In this document: positions 1 through 9,810 of the stretch, piece by piece
Position numbering within the stretch: the first letter of the stretch is position 1
Layout: each line of letters begins with the position of its first letter
Origin: Yarrowia lipolytica
Taxonomy: Eukaryota; Ascomycota; Dipodascomycetes; Dipodascales
Length of the DNA: 64,000 nt
Assembly: GCF_001761485.1 (NCBI RefSeq)
Contig: NC_090774.1
Coordinates: 806,001 to 870,000, forward strand
Reading direction: 5' to 3'
Position numbers and translations under genes: made by a program
Notes under the pieces: model-generated
What the model was told of the DNA's origin: nothing
What the model saw: only the letters and a program-made list of their open reading frames with translations
Databases searched by the model: none

Positions 1-1127
1 GAGATGAGTTATGATACAGCGAACTTATGAATTTGAATTACGAAGAAGATCGATATTGTTGTTTTCGTTAGAGAACGGCAAATCATGGGGTTTCTGAGTT
101 CTCTATTGGTGATAGGGACTGGGGACAGTGCAGAAGCAAGTGTCACTCTCAAGAGCCTGATTCCTCCAATCACTTATCGCACTACAAGTACTGTAGACTC
201 AGATACTGTAACTCATGAAGAGAGTGATATGGACTCGAAAACAAAAGTACGGTACGTACTTGTACATGTCCTTTCTCATATAGCCCCATATCTAACCCAC
301 CCCATCTTAGAGCCCCCGAGCTCCCTGTTCCCGTTGGTGTACCAGAGGAACAAAAATAACATGATTAGTATTAATGGCTCTCTCAGCAATAGTTCGTCAA
401 CTATAGACGATTCGATGACGTCACGGCCGCCCCTATCACAGTTCTCTAAGCCCGTACTGTACTCTTAACCTGACTCAGCCTTGATACAGCAACGCGTCTG
501 CGACGTGACATGATCTGCGGAGTATGAATTCGGGTAAACTACAAAAGGCGCGATCTCAGATGGAAGATATTCGTGCCTAGGATTCCGGAAGAGTAACATG
601 ACTTTCGGCATGCTAGTGCTAAGTCTTCCATTTTTTGCACTATTTTTCTTCCACGACCCCCCACTCTGATTCCACCACGCAAAAATCAGACCCTGCAGCC
701 AAGAGTGGGCCGTCCATCTATAGGGAGTGAACAAGACCAGACCCGCCCAAAAAAGTGTAAAAAAGGGGTTACACAGCGTAGATTAGGGACAGTCAAACAA
801 CAATCGAATAGAGCACGACACATAAGCCATTTATTCTCCAATATATACCTATACAAGCCCCTCTCATACCGTTCCATGGCCTCACTCCACCTCATGACAC
901 AACTATAACTCAACTGACTATATACCGTTGCTAACCTTGAGTGCAGATCGACTATTGTCTCTTGATACACGTCACCGAGCGAGTACAACAACAGCTTGAG
1001 GAGACGCAGCCAACAGGGATACTCAACTTAGCCACAGACACAGCGCACAAGACCGCCCCATAAACACCTCGCCTGCGTAACGTTACACAAACACATAACC
1101 TCACATCACCACACACACTCGTTCACC
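1..1127. other. Intergenic, upstream of RFT1
   Basis: No convincing gene is seen. A 127-codon open frame at 85-468 has no recognisable family and unlike-coding composition. GTAC-type words (about 185-265) occur here as in other gaps. The last 100 bases before the RFT1 start are rich in CA, typical of a yeast leader. Confidence 0.55.
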
Positions 1128-3149
1128 ATGGACGAACTACCGTCACACGAGCCAAAAAACCGCTACAGTCGAAGCTCGAGCATTGGATCACCCGCGGACG
1201 CGAGATATGCTCCCCCATCGCCGCTCCATGAGCCGTCAGACGCCTCGCAAATCGCCATTGCCATGGGGGGCGTGCGCCAGAGATCGGCCTCGATTCGAAA
1301 ACACAGACGCCAGCAGCCATCGCAGGTGTTCATTCCGCCGATGCACGAGAACGTCACGGCGCCACGTGATGAGCATGAGCCCAAAATGTCGTCACCCGTG
1401 CCCGAAACAGACGAAAAACCGCTGCTCCAAACTTCGGCTGCAGGAGCCACTCTCCTGATCGGTATCCAGATCCTGTCGAAACTGGCCTCGTTTGGTCTTA
1501 ATCAAATGCTGCTGCTGGTAGCCACCCCAGCCCTGTTTGGAGCCAACGCACAGCTCGAGTTTGTGCTCAACACAGTGCTCTTCTTCTCACGAGAAGCAGT
1601 CCGACTCGCTCTCCAACGGCTCACCCTCGCTGGAAAGAAGCCAGATGTGTACGTGTTTGGCGGGGGCGTCGTACAGGACACCGTATCAGGCACTTCCCAG
1701 GCCGTCATCAACATGGGCTACATCTCTGTACTCCTCGGAGTGTTTTTCTCCTCCGTGGCCGCTGCCTCCCACTCGCTGTTTTCGGTGGCGTACGCATCAT
1801 GGGCGGTGCAGCTCGTCTGCATAGCAGCCATGGTCGACTTGGCATCCGAGCCCTACTACGTTCTAGCTATGCAACAGCTCAGATTCCGAAGTAGAGCCGC
1901 GGCAGAGGCAGTCGCCATTCTCGTGCGATGTGTTGTCACATTCTCCTTCACTCTGCTGGCCAAAGACACCGATGGAGGCCTCAACGGTGGTGTGCTCGCG
2001 TTTGCATTCGGCCAACTGGCCTATTCGCTCATCTCCTCTGCCGTGTACATCTACACCGTTCGGCAGGACAACCGAGATCGACAGTTTTCGTTCCGACCTC
2101 AGAAGATCCAGCCGTTCGAGAGTCAGATGGAGATGTCTGACAACAACCGGGATGTCATCACACATAACGCGTCTCCTTATTATCTAGACAAGCCCACTGT
2201 TCGACTCGCAGGATCCATCTGGATTCAGACCGTATTCAAGCACTGCCTCACCGAGGGCGACCGAATTCTCGTGTCGTACTTCCTGCCTCTCTACGATCAG
2301 GGAGTTTATGCTATCGTTCTCAACTACGGCTCTCTGGTTGCTCGAATCGTGTTTTTCCCCATCGAGGAGGGTCTTAGAACATTCTTTTCCAATCTGCTAG
2401 GCGAAAAGCCCTCCGAGACCGCTCTCAAGCTGTCCAGACAGGTGCTTTGTTCTGTAGTGAGAATCTACACCTACGTGGCTCTCTTTGCTGCAGGTTTTGG
2501 TCCTACCACTCTACCCTTCATCTTCGGTACCCTGCTTGGAGCTAGAGGTGGCCAGTGGTCCGAAGGAGCTCCGTCTCGGTCTGCTCCTGCCGTCATGGGT
2601 GCCTTCGCACTGTACATTCCCTTTATGGCTCTCAATGGAGCTCTGGAGAGTTTCGTGCAGTCTGTAGCTACGCCTGCTGATCTTCGACGACAGGCTGTTG
2701 CCCTAGGTGTCTTCAGCGTGGTATTTGCCACCGTTGGTGGTCTTCTGATGAAAACTATGGATCTGGGAGCTCGAGGACTTGTTTTTGCCAACATTGTCAA
2801 CATGACTCTTCGAATTGGCTGGTCAGTGGTGTTCATCTACCACTACTATGTTAGCCACAAGGCCGAGAATGTGAATCCTACCCACCTGTTGCCCGGAAAG
2901 CTAGTGATTGCTACCGGAGTAACCACCATTTTGGCCTCGCTGTTTGGCGTGGGGCGTGTCTCTTCTTTCCGAGACGTTGGCATCAACATTGGTCTGGCTC
3001 TGGCGCTAGCTGCGGCTATTGCCGTGGAGGAGCGACAAGCTTTGGTCCAGTTGGTGCAGCTTGTTCGAAAGAAGGAGGATAAAGTCAAGGTGGACGACAA
3101 GGAGGAGAAGGAGAAGGAGAGCGACAAGTCCGAGGGCGAGTCGGAGTAA
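1128..3149 (+). CDS. RFT1: Rft1 family protein, ER lipid-linked oligosaccharide flipping
   Basis: The 673-residue protein is a multi-span ER membrane protein of the Rft1 family, linked to moving Man5GlcNAc2-PP-dolichol across the ER membrane for N-glycosylation; whether Rft1 is itself the flippase is disputed in the literature. Family-typical sequence starts near residue 98 (ILSKLASFGLNQML) and continues with FSREAVRLALQR near 150; many hydrophobic spans follow to about residue 645. It is longer than the yeast protein (about 574) because of a 95-residue polar N-terminal extension and a lysine/glutamate-rich C-terminal tail (from about 645). The ATG at 1128 follows a CA-rich leader and is the first in frame. 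It stands alone, with a convergent RING gene 290 bp downstream. Confidence 0.9.
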   Translation: MDELPSHEPKNRYSRSSSIGSPADARYAPPSPLHEPSDASQIAIAMGGVRQRSASIRKHRRQQPSQVFIPPMHENVTAPRDEHEPKMSSPVPETDEKPLLQTSAAGATLLIGIQILSKLASFGLNQMLLLVATPALFGANAQLEFVLNTVLFFSREAVRLALQRLTLAGKKPDVYVFGGGVVQDTVSGTSQAVINMGYISVLLGVFFSSVAAASHSLFSVAYASWAVQLVCIAAMVDLASEPYYVLAMQQLRFRSRAAAEAVAILVRCVVTFSFTLLAKDTDGGLNGGVLAFAFGQLAYSLISSAVYIYTVRQDNRDRQFSFRPQKIQPFESQMEMSDNNRDVITHNASPYYLDKPTVRLAGSIWIQTVFKHCLTEGDRILVSYFLPLYDQGVYAIVLNYGSLVARIVFFPIEEGLRTFFSNLLGEKPSETALKLSRQVLCSVVRIYTYVALFAAGFGPTTLPFIFGTLLGARGGQWSEGAPSRSAPAVMGAFALYIPFMALNGALESFVQSVATPADLRRQAVALGVFSVVFATVGGLLMKTMDLGARGLVFANIVNMTLRIGWSVVFIYHYYVSHKAENVNPTHLLPGKLVIATGVTTILASLFGVGRVSSFRDVGINIGLALALAAAIAVEERQALVQLVQLVRKKEDKVKVDDKEEKEKESDKSEGESE

Positions 3150-3434
3150 ATAAACCAAACCGTAGAATCTAAAATGTATATCTGTTCTGATGTGATACAA
3201 AAGTAGGGTGAAAATAGTTACTTGTACAGTATCTATGGTTGAAGTACAAGTACGTACAAGTACAAGACCTGAGCTCATTAAACATGTATAACTTTCGTAT
3301 TAGAAGATGACATTAACTGATGATACAATAAATAAATACTTGAAGAATGCAAACTCGGGGTTACAAGCTAAAATGTGGTAACCCATCCTTGAGTCATGTC
3401 AGACTACTGACAGCCTTTGCGTGCTACCCGCTCG

Positions 3435-4454
3435 CTACTCGACTAATCTCCTACAAGTAGGACATCGGTTCGAGTACTCACTCCAACAAGCAATACATCC
3501 AAAATGAACAATGTGACCACATGTCAGCACCTTGGGAATGTTCTTGTCTGGAGCCTGGACTCCACTGAGTCCTCCGGCCTTCATGCTGTCTCTACAGACG
3601 ACACAGATGTCGTTAGATTCGTTGATCTGCTTTTCTGAAGCGTCCTGAAGGTTCCAATAGAGGCCGTGGAAGTTTGGAGTCTTTCGGGACTTTATGAGTT
3701 CTCGAGTTCCTGAAATTGTGATACGCAAAGTCTTGTAGAACTCGCGGAAAATGTGCAGGGGAATGCAATAGTCGCCCATGAGAGTGGCTGAGAAGATGAG
3801 ATAGGAGATGAGTTTAGCTGTAGTGACAGCAAATCCTAGCAGAAAGAGCCAGTATCTTTTACTCTTGACCAACTGGCCCTTAGAGAGACACATGTAGAGC
3901 AGGGCCTTTTCTACGAGATCAAACAACATTATTCCTGTCGATCCGAGCAGCGAACAAAAGAGGATTGTGATCTCAAACAAGAAGACAGAAACCACCATAG
4001 ATTGAGAGACGCGCAGTTTACGCAAGCAGTATCTGATCCACAGAATGTCGGTCACGTGCAGAATGACCAGCGCCAGAATCAGCCGTGGGTATCGCATCAC
4101 AATGCCACTGTTGGGGTACTCCAGATATACATAGCGGGTTCGCACTGTGCACATCCAATGGAGTCCCTTGATGAACAGCAGGGTAGCAAACATGCCGACA
4201 AACCGCCTGTTCAGTTGTGCTCGGAACACAAACAGCTGCATTGCAAACTCGGAGATTGTGTAGACTGCTCGTTCCTGGAGATGGACCACTTCTCTGGGGT
4301 GTAATGATCCGAAAAATATGCGTTGGAGCGATCTGCCAAAGATGAAGACGACGAAGATGAGCGCGACACAGAAGGACAGCAAGCCGAGCTTGGTCAGAGG
4401 CGTGGGCGCCATCTCGTACAGGTGAGTGAGGCTTTCGCCTGGATGACTACTCAT
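3435..4454 (-). CDS. Hrd1/synoviolin-like RING-H2 ubiquitin ligase, short form
   Basis: This 339-residue protein resembles Hrd1, the ER membrane E3 ligase of ER-associated degradation. About six hydrophobic spans occupy residues 20-225, with Hrd1-like pieces: GSLHPREVVHLQERAVYTISE, the FIKGLHW region, and IPLHIFREFYKTLR before the RING. The RING (residues 284-334) has CVVC, LTCGH, H, GC and CPTC, i.e. C3H2C3. It ends five residues after the last RING cysteine, so the long cytosolic tail of Hrd1 (yeast protein 551 residues) is absent. It could be a tailless Hrd1 or a paralogue of a longer one elsewhere. It is divergent from NCL1 with about 1 kb between. The symbol is withheld because orthology with a full-length HRD1 cannot be judged here. 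Confidence 0.78.
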   Translation of the reverse strand: MSSHPGESLTHLYEMAPTPLTKLGLLSFCVALIFVVFIFGRSLQRIFFGSLHPREVVHLQERAVYTISEFAMQLFVFRAQLNRRFVGMFATLLFIKGLHWMCTVRTRYVYLEYPNSGIVMRYPRLILALVILHVTDILWIRYCLRKLRVSQSMVVSVFLFEITILFCSLLGSTGIMLFDLVEKALLYMCLSKGQLVKSKRYWLFLLGFAVTTAKLISYLIFSATLMGDYCIPLHIFREFYKTLRITISGTRELIKSRKTPNFHGLYWNLQDASEKQINESNDICVVCRDSMKAGGLSGVQAPDKNIPKVLTCGHIVHFGCIACWSEYSNRCPTCRRLVE

Positions 4455-5449
4455 GTCATGTGCTGTGGCGCGAATTATGGAGCTGGAGGCGGCTTATCGT
4501 TTTAGTGTAACTTGCTTTGGTGCCGTCGGTGCGACCAATGTCTTGGGTCGGAGGTCTGTATCGTGGCGGCATGCATGCAAAAAGCAGTAGGCGTGCCGGT
4601 CAGGGGCGTGAGGCTGGACGATAAGCATTTGAAATAAACGCAGATTCGTGGAGGATTTTAGCGGGGATAAGCGGTGCTATATAGACACCACGAGCGGGTT
4701 GTGACACTTGCCAAGCCTTCAATTCTGTCACACACTCATTTTTTCTGTCATAATTACCTTGGCCTCCACCATGCACGGTCTCGTATGATTCAAGCACCTA
4801 CAGTACAGTAGGTACAGTATTGTACTGGCCAGTACATACGAGCCCATGCACATTGCAGTATATAAATAGACTGTGGGTCCACGCGAGTAAAAAAGAGGAA
4901 AACATGGGAGGTCGCATGGTCGAGACGTTCAATATTGGCCTAGTCTTCACTCCCTCTTCTTCGACGCGTTTTCTCTCCATTCATTACTCATCATCTGGTC
5001 TCGCTACAAAAAAATATTTGGGCTAATGCTTGTGTTCCTGCACATGCCACTTCATGTGATAGATGTCATTCAGGTGCTGTGTTATTGGCAGGGACCGTGG
5101 ACCAAGCGATTATTGAGAGAAAATGTAGAAATTGGTGGGGAATTAAGCAGGGGTTTCTGGCGGTATTCACCCTTCTGGAATAACAATAAGTAAGTAGTAA
5201 TTTTTTTTATTCTACTGATCCATAAGGCCTACAAGTAGCCGATGCTGTCCCTTCACTTCAGGTCCTTCTGTAGAACAAACTGTTAGTTCTTGTTCTCGTA
5301 CTTGTATCACGATTTTTATGACTGAAATACAAATATTATCGCCAGTTCAATTCCCACCTGCACCAAATACCCAACCTCCCAAAACCTAATGCCGATCAAT
5401 GAAACTCTGTTAAATATTTTTCAGACAGCCATCTCATCATCAGCACATA
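4455..5449. other. Divergent intergenic region with an unassigned TATA box
   Basis: Between the RING ligase and NCL1. A plus-strand TATA-like stretch (GTATATAAATAG, about 4858-4869) lies 590 bp from the NCL1 start. It is followed at 4904-5026 by a 40-codon ATG frame of no known family. GTAC words cluster at 4799-4845. No other gene is seen. Confidence 0.5.
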
Positions 5450-7708
5450 ATGGGCAAGTATCCTCGAAAGAAGAACAACCAGAACAACCGAGACAAAAAC
5501 GACGACGGTCGACGTAAGTCCGGCTGGGAGGACGTTGTAAAGGAGAACGAAAAGTGGGAGAAGTACTACAAGGCCCAGGGTATTGTTCCCGAGGCTGAGT
5601 GGGATGCTTTCAAGACCGCTTGCCAGTCTCCTCTTCCCGTCTCTTTCCGAGTGACCGGATCTACTGAGCTCACCGACGAGATCCAGGCTGCTATCGTCGA
5701 CGACTACGTGCCCCATCTTTCTGGCCTTGTTTTTGAGGGTGAGGAAGTTGTGCCTCCCCAGAACATCAAGTTCTACCCCAACAACCACGGATGGCAGTTC
5801 AACGTTCGAAAGACTGTTGTTCGAAAGCAGAAGCTTTTCTCTCGTTTCCACCGATTTCTGGTGCTTGAGACTACTGCTGGTAACATTTCTCGACAGGAGG
5901 CTGTCTCTATGATTCCTCCCATTCTGCTTGACGTCCAGCCCTCCGATGCTGTTCTTGATATGTGCGCTGCTCCCGGTTCCAAGACCGCCCAGCTCATCGA
6001 GGCCGTTCACGCAGGAGGCGATCTCAACCCCTCCGGTTTCGTCATTGCCAACGACTCCGACTACAAGCGTTCTCATATGCTTATCCACCAGGTCCAGCGT
6101 CTCAACTCGCCCAACCTGATTGTCACCAACCACGACGCCCAGATGTACCCCAAGGTCGCTATTGCCGCCAAGGGCGTTGATGGTGCCAAGTCCAACGAGT
6201 ACCTAAAGTTTGACCGAATCCTGTGTGATGTTCCCTGCTCTGGAGACGCTACCATGCGAAAGAACGTCAACGTGTGGCCCGACTGGACCCCCGGCAACGC
6301 TCTGGGTCTCCACCAGCTGCAACTCAACATTCTCATGCGAGGAATCCAGCTGCTTAAGCCCGGAGGACGTCTCGTCTACTCCACCTGTTCTCTCAACCCC
6401 ATCGAGAACGAGGCTGTTGTTGCCGAGGCTCTGCGACTCTCTAAAGGCTCCGTGCACCTGATTGAGTCTCGAGGCGATATCCCCAACCTTATCAATTCCA
6501 AGGGAATGACCGACTGGAAGGTCCAGGCTAAGGGCAACAAGGATGGCTGGAACAACAAGGGTGACGAGGGCTGCACCGACTCCTGGTTCCCCCCCACCGA
6601 CGAGTCCATCAAGGAGCAGCTCACCAAGTGTATCCGAGTCTACCCCCACACCCAGGACACTGGCGGTTTCTTCATTGTCGCCTTTGAGAAGGCCAAGGAT
6701 GTCGAGGAGGAGGACGACAAGAAGCGAGTTGCCGAGGATGAAACCCGAGACGCCAAGCGTGTCAAGGTTGATGCTAGTGACATCATCGATGCTGCCAAGG
6801 AGACCGCCTCGGACGCTAAGGAGGCCGTTGTCGATGCTGCTGAGACCGTCAAGGAGGCCGTTACTGATGCTGCCGAGACTGTCAAGGAGAAGTTTGAGGG
6901 TGTTGTTGCTGAGGTCAAGGAAGACGCTAAGGATGAGGAGCCCAAGAAGTCCAAGAAGATGCCCTACGACGCCAACGAGGAGCCCTTTGTCTTCGTCGAC
7001 CCCAACCACGAGGAGCTGCAGAAGTGCTGGGACTTTTACAAGTTCAACGACCAGTTCCCCCGAGACTCCATGATGGTCCGAAACCACACCGGTGAGCCCA
7101 CCCGAACTATTTACTACACTTCGCCCAGCATCAAACCCATTCTTGAGCTCAACGCCAACCGACTCAAGTTTGTGCATGCTGGTACTCGATTTTTTACCCT
7201 GCAGAAGAACGAGGACACATGCAAGTGGCGAATCCAGAGCGAGTCCGTCAACCGAGCCTTTCCCTATATTGGAGCTCGAGTTGTCAAAGGCAATCTTGAC
7301 ATCATTAAGTTCCTGGCTACTACTGAGTTCCCCAAGTTTGAGATTCTCGAGAAGGAGTACCCCGAGTTTGCCAAGGAAGTTTCTGCTCACACCGAGGGTT
7401 GCCTGATCCTCACAGCTCAGTACAACGATCGAGAGATCTGTCTTCCCATGTGGAGAGGAAAAATGAGTGCCAACCTGATGATCAACAAGCAGGACAAGGA
7501 GGAGTTCCTCCACCGAGTCTTCAAGATCGAGGGTATTAAGACCCGAGGTCAGCAGCAGCAGCAGAAGCCCGTTGCCGCCGAGTCTGCCGAGCGAGCCCAG
7601 GGCCAGGCCGAGGCTGCCAAGGCTGTCGAGGAGGCAAAGCAGGAGAACGAGCAGGCCGAGATTGCCGATGAGATTGTTGAGGAGAATGTCGTTGAGAAGG
7701 CGGAATAA
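5450..7708 (+). CDS. NCL1: tRNA (cytosine-5)-methyltransferase Trm4/Ncl1 (NSUN2 family)
   Basis: The 752-residue enzyme places m5C at several tRNA positions in the nucleus. The SAM-binding motif DMCAAPGSK is near residue 170. The two NSUN cysteines are in DVPCSGD (about residue 263) and the catalytic STCSLNP (about 312), matching the spacing in yeast Trm4. Residues about 437-503 carry an alanine/lysine/glutamate-rich amphipathic stretch with the repeated unit DAAETVKEAV, inserted between the catalytic half and the conserved C-terminal domain. The C-terminus has a QQQQQ run and an acidic tail. ATG at 5450 gives the conserved GKYPRKKN opening. Codon use is strongly biased, as in well-expressed genes. 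Confidence 0.95.
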   Translation: MGKYPRKKNNQNNRDKNDDGRRKSGWEDVVKENEKWEKYYKAQGIVPEAEWDAFKTACQSPLPVSFRVTGSTELTDEIQAAIVDDYVPHLSGLVFEGEEVVPPQNIKFYPNNHGWQFNVRKTVVRKQKLFSRFHRFLVLETTAGNISRQEAVSMIPPILLDVQPSDAVLDMCAAPGSKTAQLIEAVHAGGDLNPSGFVIANDSDYKRSHMLIHQVQRLNSPNLIVTNHDAQMYPKVAIAAKGVDGAKSNEYLKFDRILCDVPCSGDATMRKNVNVWPDWTPGNALGLHQLQLNILMRGIQLLKPGGRLVYSTCSLNPIENEAVVAEALRLSKGSVHLIESRGDIPNLINSKGMTDWKVQAKGNKDGWNNKGDEGCTDSWFPPTDESIKEQLTKCIRVYPHTQDTGGFFIVAFEKAKDVEEEDDKKRVAEDETRDAKRVKVDASDIIDAAKETASDAKEAVVDAAETVKEAVTDAAETVKEKFEGVVAEVKEDAKDEEPKKSKKMPYDANEEPFVFVDPNHEELQKCWDFYKFNDQFPRDSMMVRNHTGEPTRTIYYTSPSIKPILELNANRLKFVHAGTRFFTLQKNEDTCKWRIQSESVNRAFPYIGARVVKGNLDIIKFLATTEFPKFEILEKEYPEFAKEVSAHTEGCLILTAQYNDREICLPMWRGKMSANLMINKQDKEEFLHRVFKIEGIKTRGQQQQQKPVAAESAERAQGQAEAAKAVEEAKQENEQAEIADEIVEENVVEKAE

Positions 7709-8693
7709 ACGACTACAACATGGATGGGTTTAGGAATATAAAAATTAATAGATTAGTTATTAGTACAACCATATGAAGAGCATATTTGAATGATGCCGGA
7801 TGTGTATCTGTACGTGCTGTAAGCTTGTAGAGTCTTTTCCAGGTTGTTTTTCCTAGACACTCCATGGTAAAACTAACTACTGTACGTACTGTATTGTACA
7901 GTATATCGTATACACTACCGAATACGATGAACTCTAAACTCGGGAGCTGTTGTACCAAGATTGTATTCTTGTACCGTAGCTATGAATGTGATAACAAATC
8001 TGAAAAGGATGGAAACCTATCAAGCACAAATATTTATTGCGCATTGATTCTTCAAACATTTTTCATTCACACAAGAACACGCTGAAAAGCCTCCCGGAGC
8101 TTCGCGATTGTACTATGCCACCACCGGAGCAGGAGCGATTGATGTGCGTGACAATACATCAAGTTAGACCCGCCCGAGTGATACCGTGAAACAAGTTATT
8201 CCAATACAGTTCGATACTGTGAAACGATGACGTGAGCGCAAAGATGACATTGAACCGCAAAAGAAGAATGAGAGAGCACCTTTTGAGCTATACATGGGCC
8301 AGCTCATATCAGTAAGAGTCAGAGCGAAGCAAAGACACTTGGAGATCCACAAATCTTATCGCATCCAACAAAGGGGTGTAGGCCGTGGAACCTCGAAAGG
8401 AAAGCACACGAGCTGAACCTTCAGTTTATGGAACCAGGGATGTCTCACTCGAAACAATTGTATTGTAGGGAGATCCCTATTCGTTTACAATACAGTACAT
8501 ACGTATATTGTAGCTACTGTAGCATAATTGTCAATGTCCTGGTATGCTAACCGCACGGTCCTGTACACACAGTATATATGGTACTCGGTATTGAATTGAT
8601 ATCATTTTTGAGTTATTACTTGATTGGAAAAAAAAAAAAAAAAAAAAAAAAAGCAGCTAGCGCTACGGATCGGGCTCCATTGTGTACCAACAC
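7709..8693. other. Intergenic, NCL1 to secreted protein (tail to tail)
   Basis: No gene recognised. Contains GTAC-type words (7875-7905, 8485-8525), the probable NCL1 terminator region, and the A25 tract at 8628-8652. Confidence 0.55.
8628..8652. repeat. Poly(A) tract of 25 bases
   Basis: An unbroken run of 25 A on the plus strand, about 40 bp beyond the stop codon of the minus-strand secreted-protein gene. In that transcript it would read as U25 in the 3' region. It is the longest homopolymer I noticed in the window. No element body was recognised on its 5' side, so it is not called a retroposon tail. Confidence 0.9.
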
Positions 8694-9722
8694 TTAGTTG
8701 ACAGGATCCATGGAGATCTGGACGTATCGGGCGTTGGAGCAAGCGGCAGCAGCAGCCTCAACAGCCACGGGCCGGAGCTCCCAGTGGCCATCATCGAGCT
8801 GACAAGCAAGGAAGCCCTGGTTCTCGTAAGTCAGTCGGTTGTCAGACTGGTGGTTAACGTTGAAGCCAGTGAGACCGTGGCCGACCTGGTTTCGGTCAGT
8901 CCACTGCATGGAGGCCTGGTTTCCGAGCTGGACGAATCGACCGGTGTTGGGGTCGACCATCTGACCCCGGTAGGAGAGCTGGGCCAGGAAGGGGTCGTTT
9001 CGCTGGTCATTGGAGATCATCAGTCGACCGTTGTTGTTGACAACCCGCTGGTTGTTCCACTGATCACCGTGGACACGAAGACGAGAGTTCTGGTACTGGG
9101 CTCGGCCGTTAAGTCGGTCACCGTTCAGGCTAACAGAAATGGGGTTGGCACAAGGGGAAGCACCGGTGAACACCTGGTAAGTGTGGTCGCTGGATCGCTG
9201 ATCGTACGAAATGTCGTAAGCATTTCCGTAAGAGTCAACGGGACAGGCCAGGAACTGTTGCTTGCCGTTGTCATGCTGCCAGGCGACTCGGTTGTTGTTG
9301 TTGAATCGCTGGTAGCCAATGGCATTGGATCGTCGGTCAGACAGTGCCAGTCGACCGTCGTCAACACCAACGTAGTTCTGCCGTCGGCCAGTAGAGTTGT
9401 GGTTGTGGACAATGTTAATATCACCCTGAATGTCGACAAAGACGTTGACAGTCTTGAGAGGTGTGCCGTTGATGTCCCGGTTGCTGTTTCCAAAGTACAG
9501 GTGCCGTCCGTCGGTCTGCATGGCCAGATTTCGGTGGTCAGAGTCTCGCTGAGCGTTCATCTGGTACACGTAGTCTGAGTCGGGCCACTGGTAGTTGGAC
9601 TCGTCCACGTACTGGGTAGAGTACAGGTCGTCAGAGTTGTCACCATCGTAGTGGTTGTAGCCACTGTAGTCCTGAGCAAGAGCAGAGGCAACTAGGGCGA
9701 GTGCGGCGATAGAGAATTTCAT
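8694..9722 (-). CDS. Secreted protein with a duplicated FLAC domain, possibly cell-wall
   Basis: The 342-residue protein starts with a clear signal peptide (MKFSIAALALVASALAQ, cleavage near 16-17) and has no membrane anchor. The body is rich in N, Q, D and Y. Two copies of one unit are visible: VGVDDGRLALSD ... FLACPVD ... SPCANPISVSL, then VVNNNGRLMISN ... FLACQLD ... AACSNARYVQISM. Each carries one cysteine pair. The FLACP..(W/Y)QVF..C pattern recalls fungal PhiA-type wall proteins, but this is a weak impression. A TATA box lies about 80 bp upstream. Biased codon use suggests high expression. Function is not known to me. Confidence 0.82.
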   Translation of the reverse strand: MKFSIAALALVASALAQDYSGYNHYDGDNSDDLYSTQYVDESNYQWPDSDYVYQMNAQRDSDHRNLAMQTDGRHLYFGNSNRDINGTPLKTVNVFVDIQGDINIVHNHNSTGRRQNYVGVDDGRLALSDRRSNAIGYQRFNNNNRVAWQHDNGKQQFLACPVDSYGNAYDISYDQRSSDHTYQVFTGASPCANPISVSLNGDRLNGRAQYQNSRLRVHGDQWNNQRVVNNNGRLMISNDQRNDPFLAQLSYRGQMVDPNTGRFVQLGNQASMQWTDRNQVGHGLTGFNVNHQSDNRLTYENQGFLACQLDDGHWELRPVAVEAAAAACSNARYVQISMDPVN

Positions 9723-9799
9723 AGTGGAGAGAGTGAAGAGGTTGTCAGAGTCAATGTCGATGGGTCGATGATCTAAAGAACTTGAAGGGTTTCAGGGTG

Positions 9800-9810
9800 G
9801 TTTATATATC
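9800..9810 (-). promoter_or_regulatory. TATA box of the secreted-protein gene
   Basis: GATATATAAA read on the minus strand, about 80 bp before the ATG at 9722, with a clean A/T core in mixed surroundings. Spacing fits a yeast core promoter. Confidence 0.6.

Noticed and set aside
85-468. A 127-codon plus-strand frame at the window start
   Set aside because: No family, contains GTAC-word low-complexity DNA and has no promoter or neighbour support.
6203-7513. A 436-codon frame antisense to NCL1
   Set aside because: Leucine/valine/glycine-rich shadow of a codon-biased gene; no domain and no conserved start.
8682-9578. A 298-codon frame antisense to the secreted-protein gene
   Set aside because: It mirrors a gene with strong codon bias, is valine/serine-rich nonsense in style, and the opposite strand has a signal peptide, TATA box and internal repeat.
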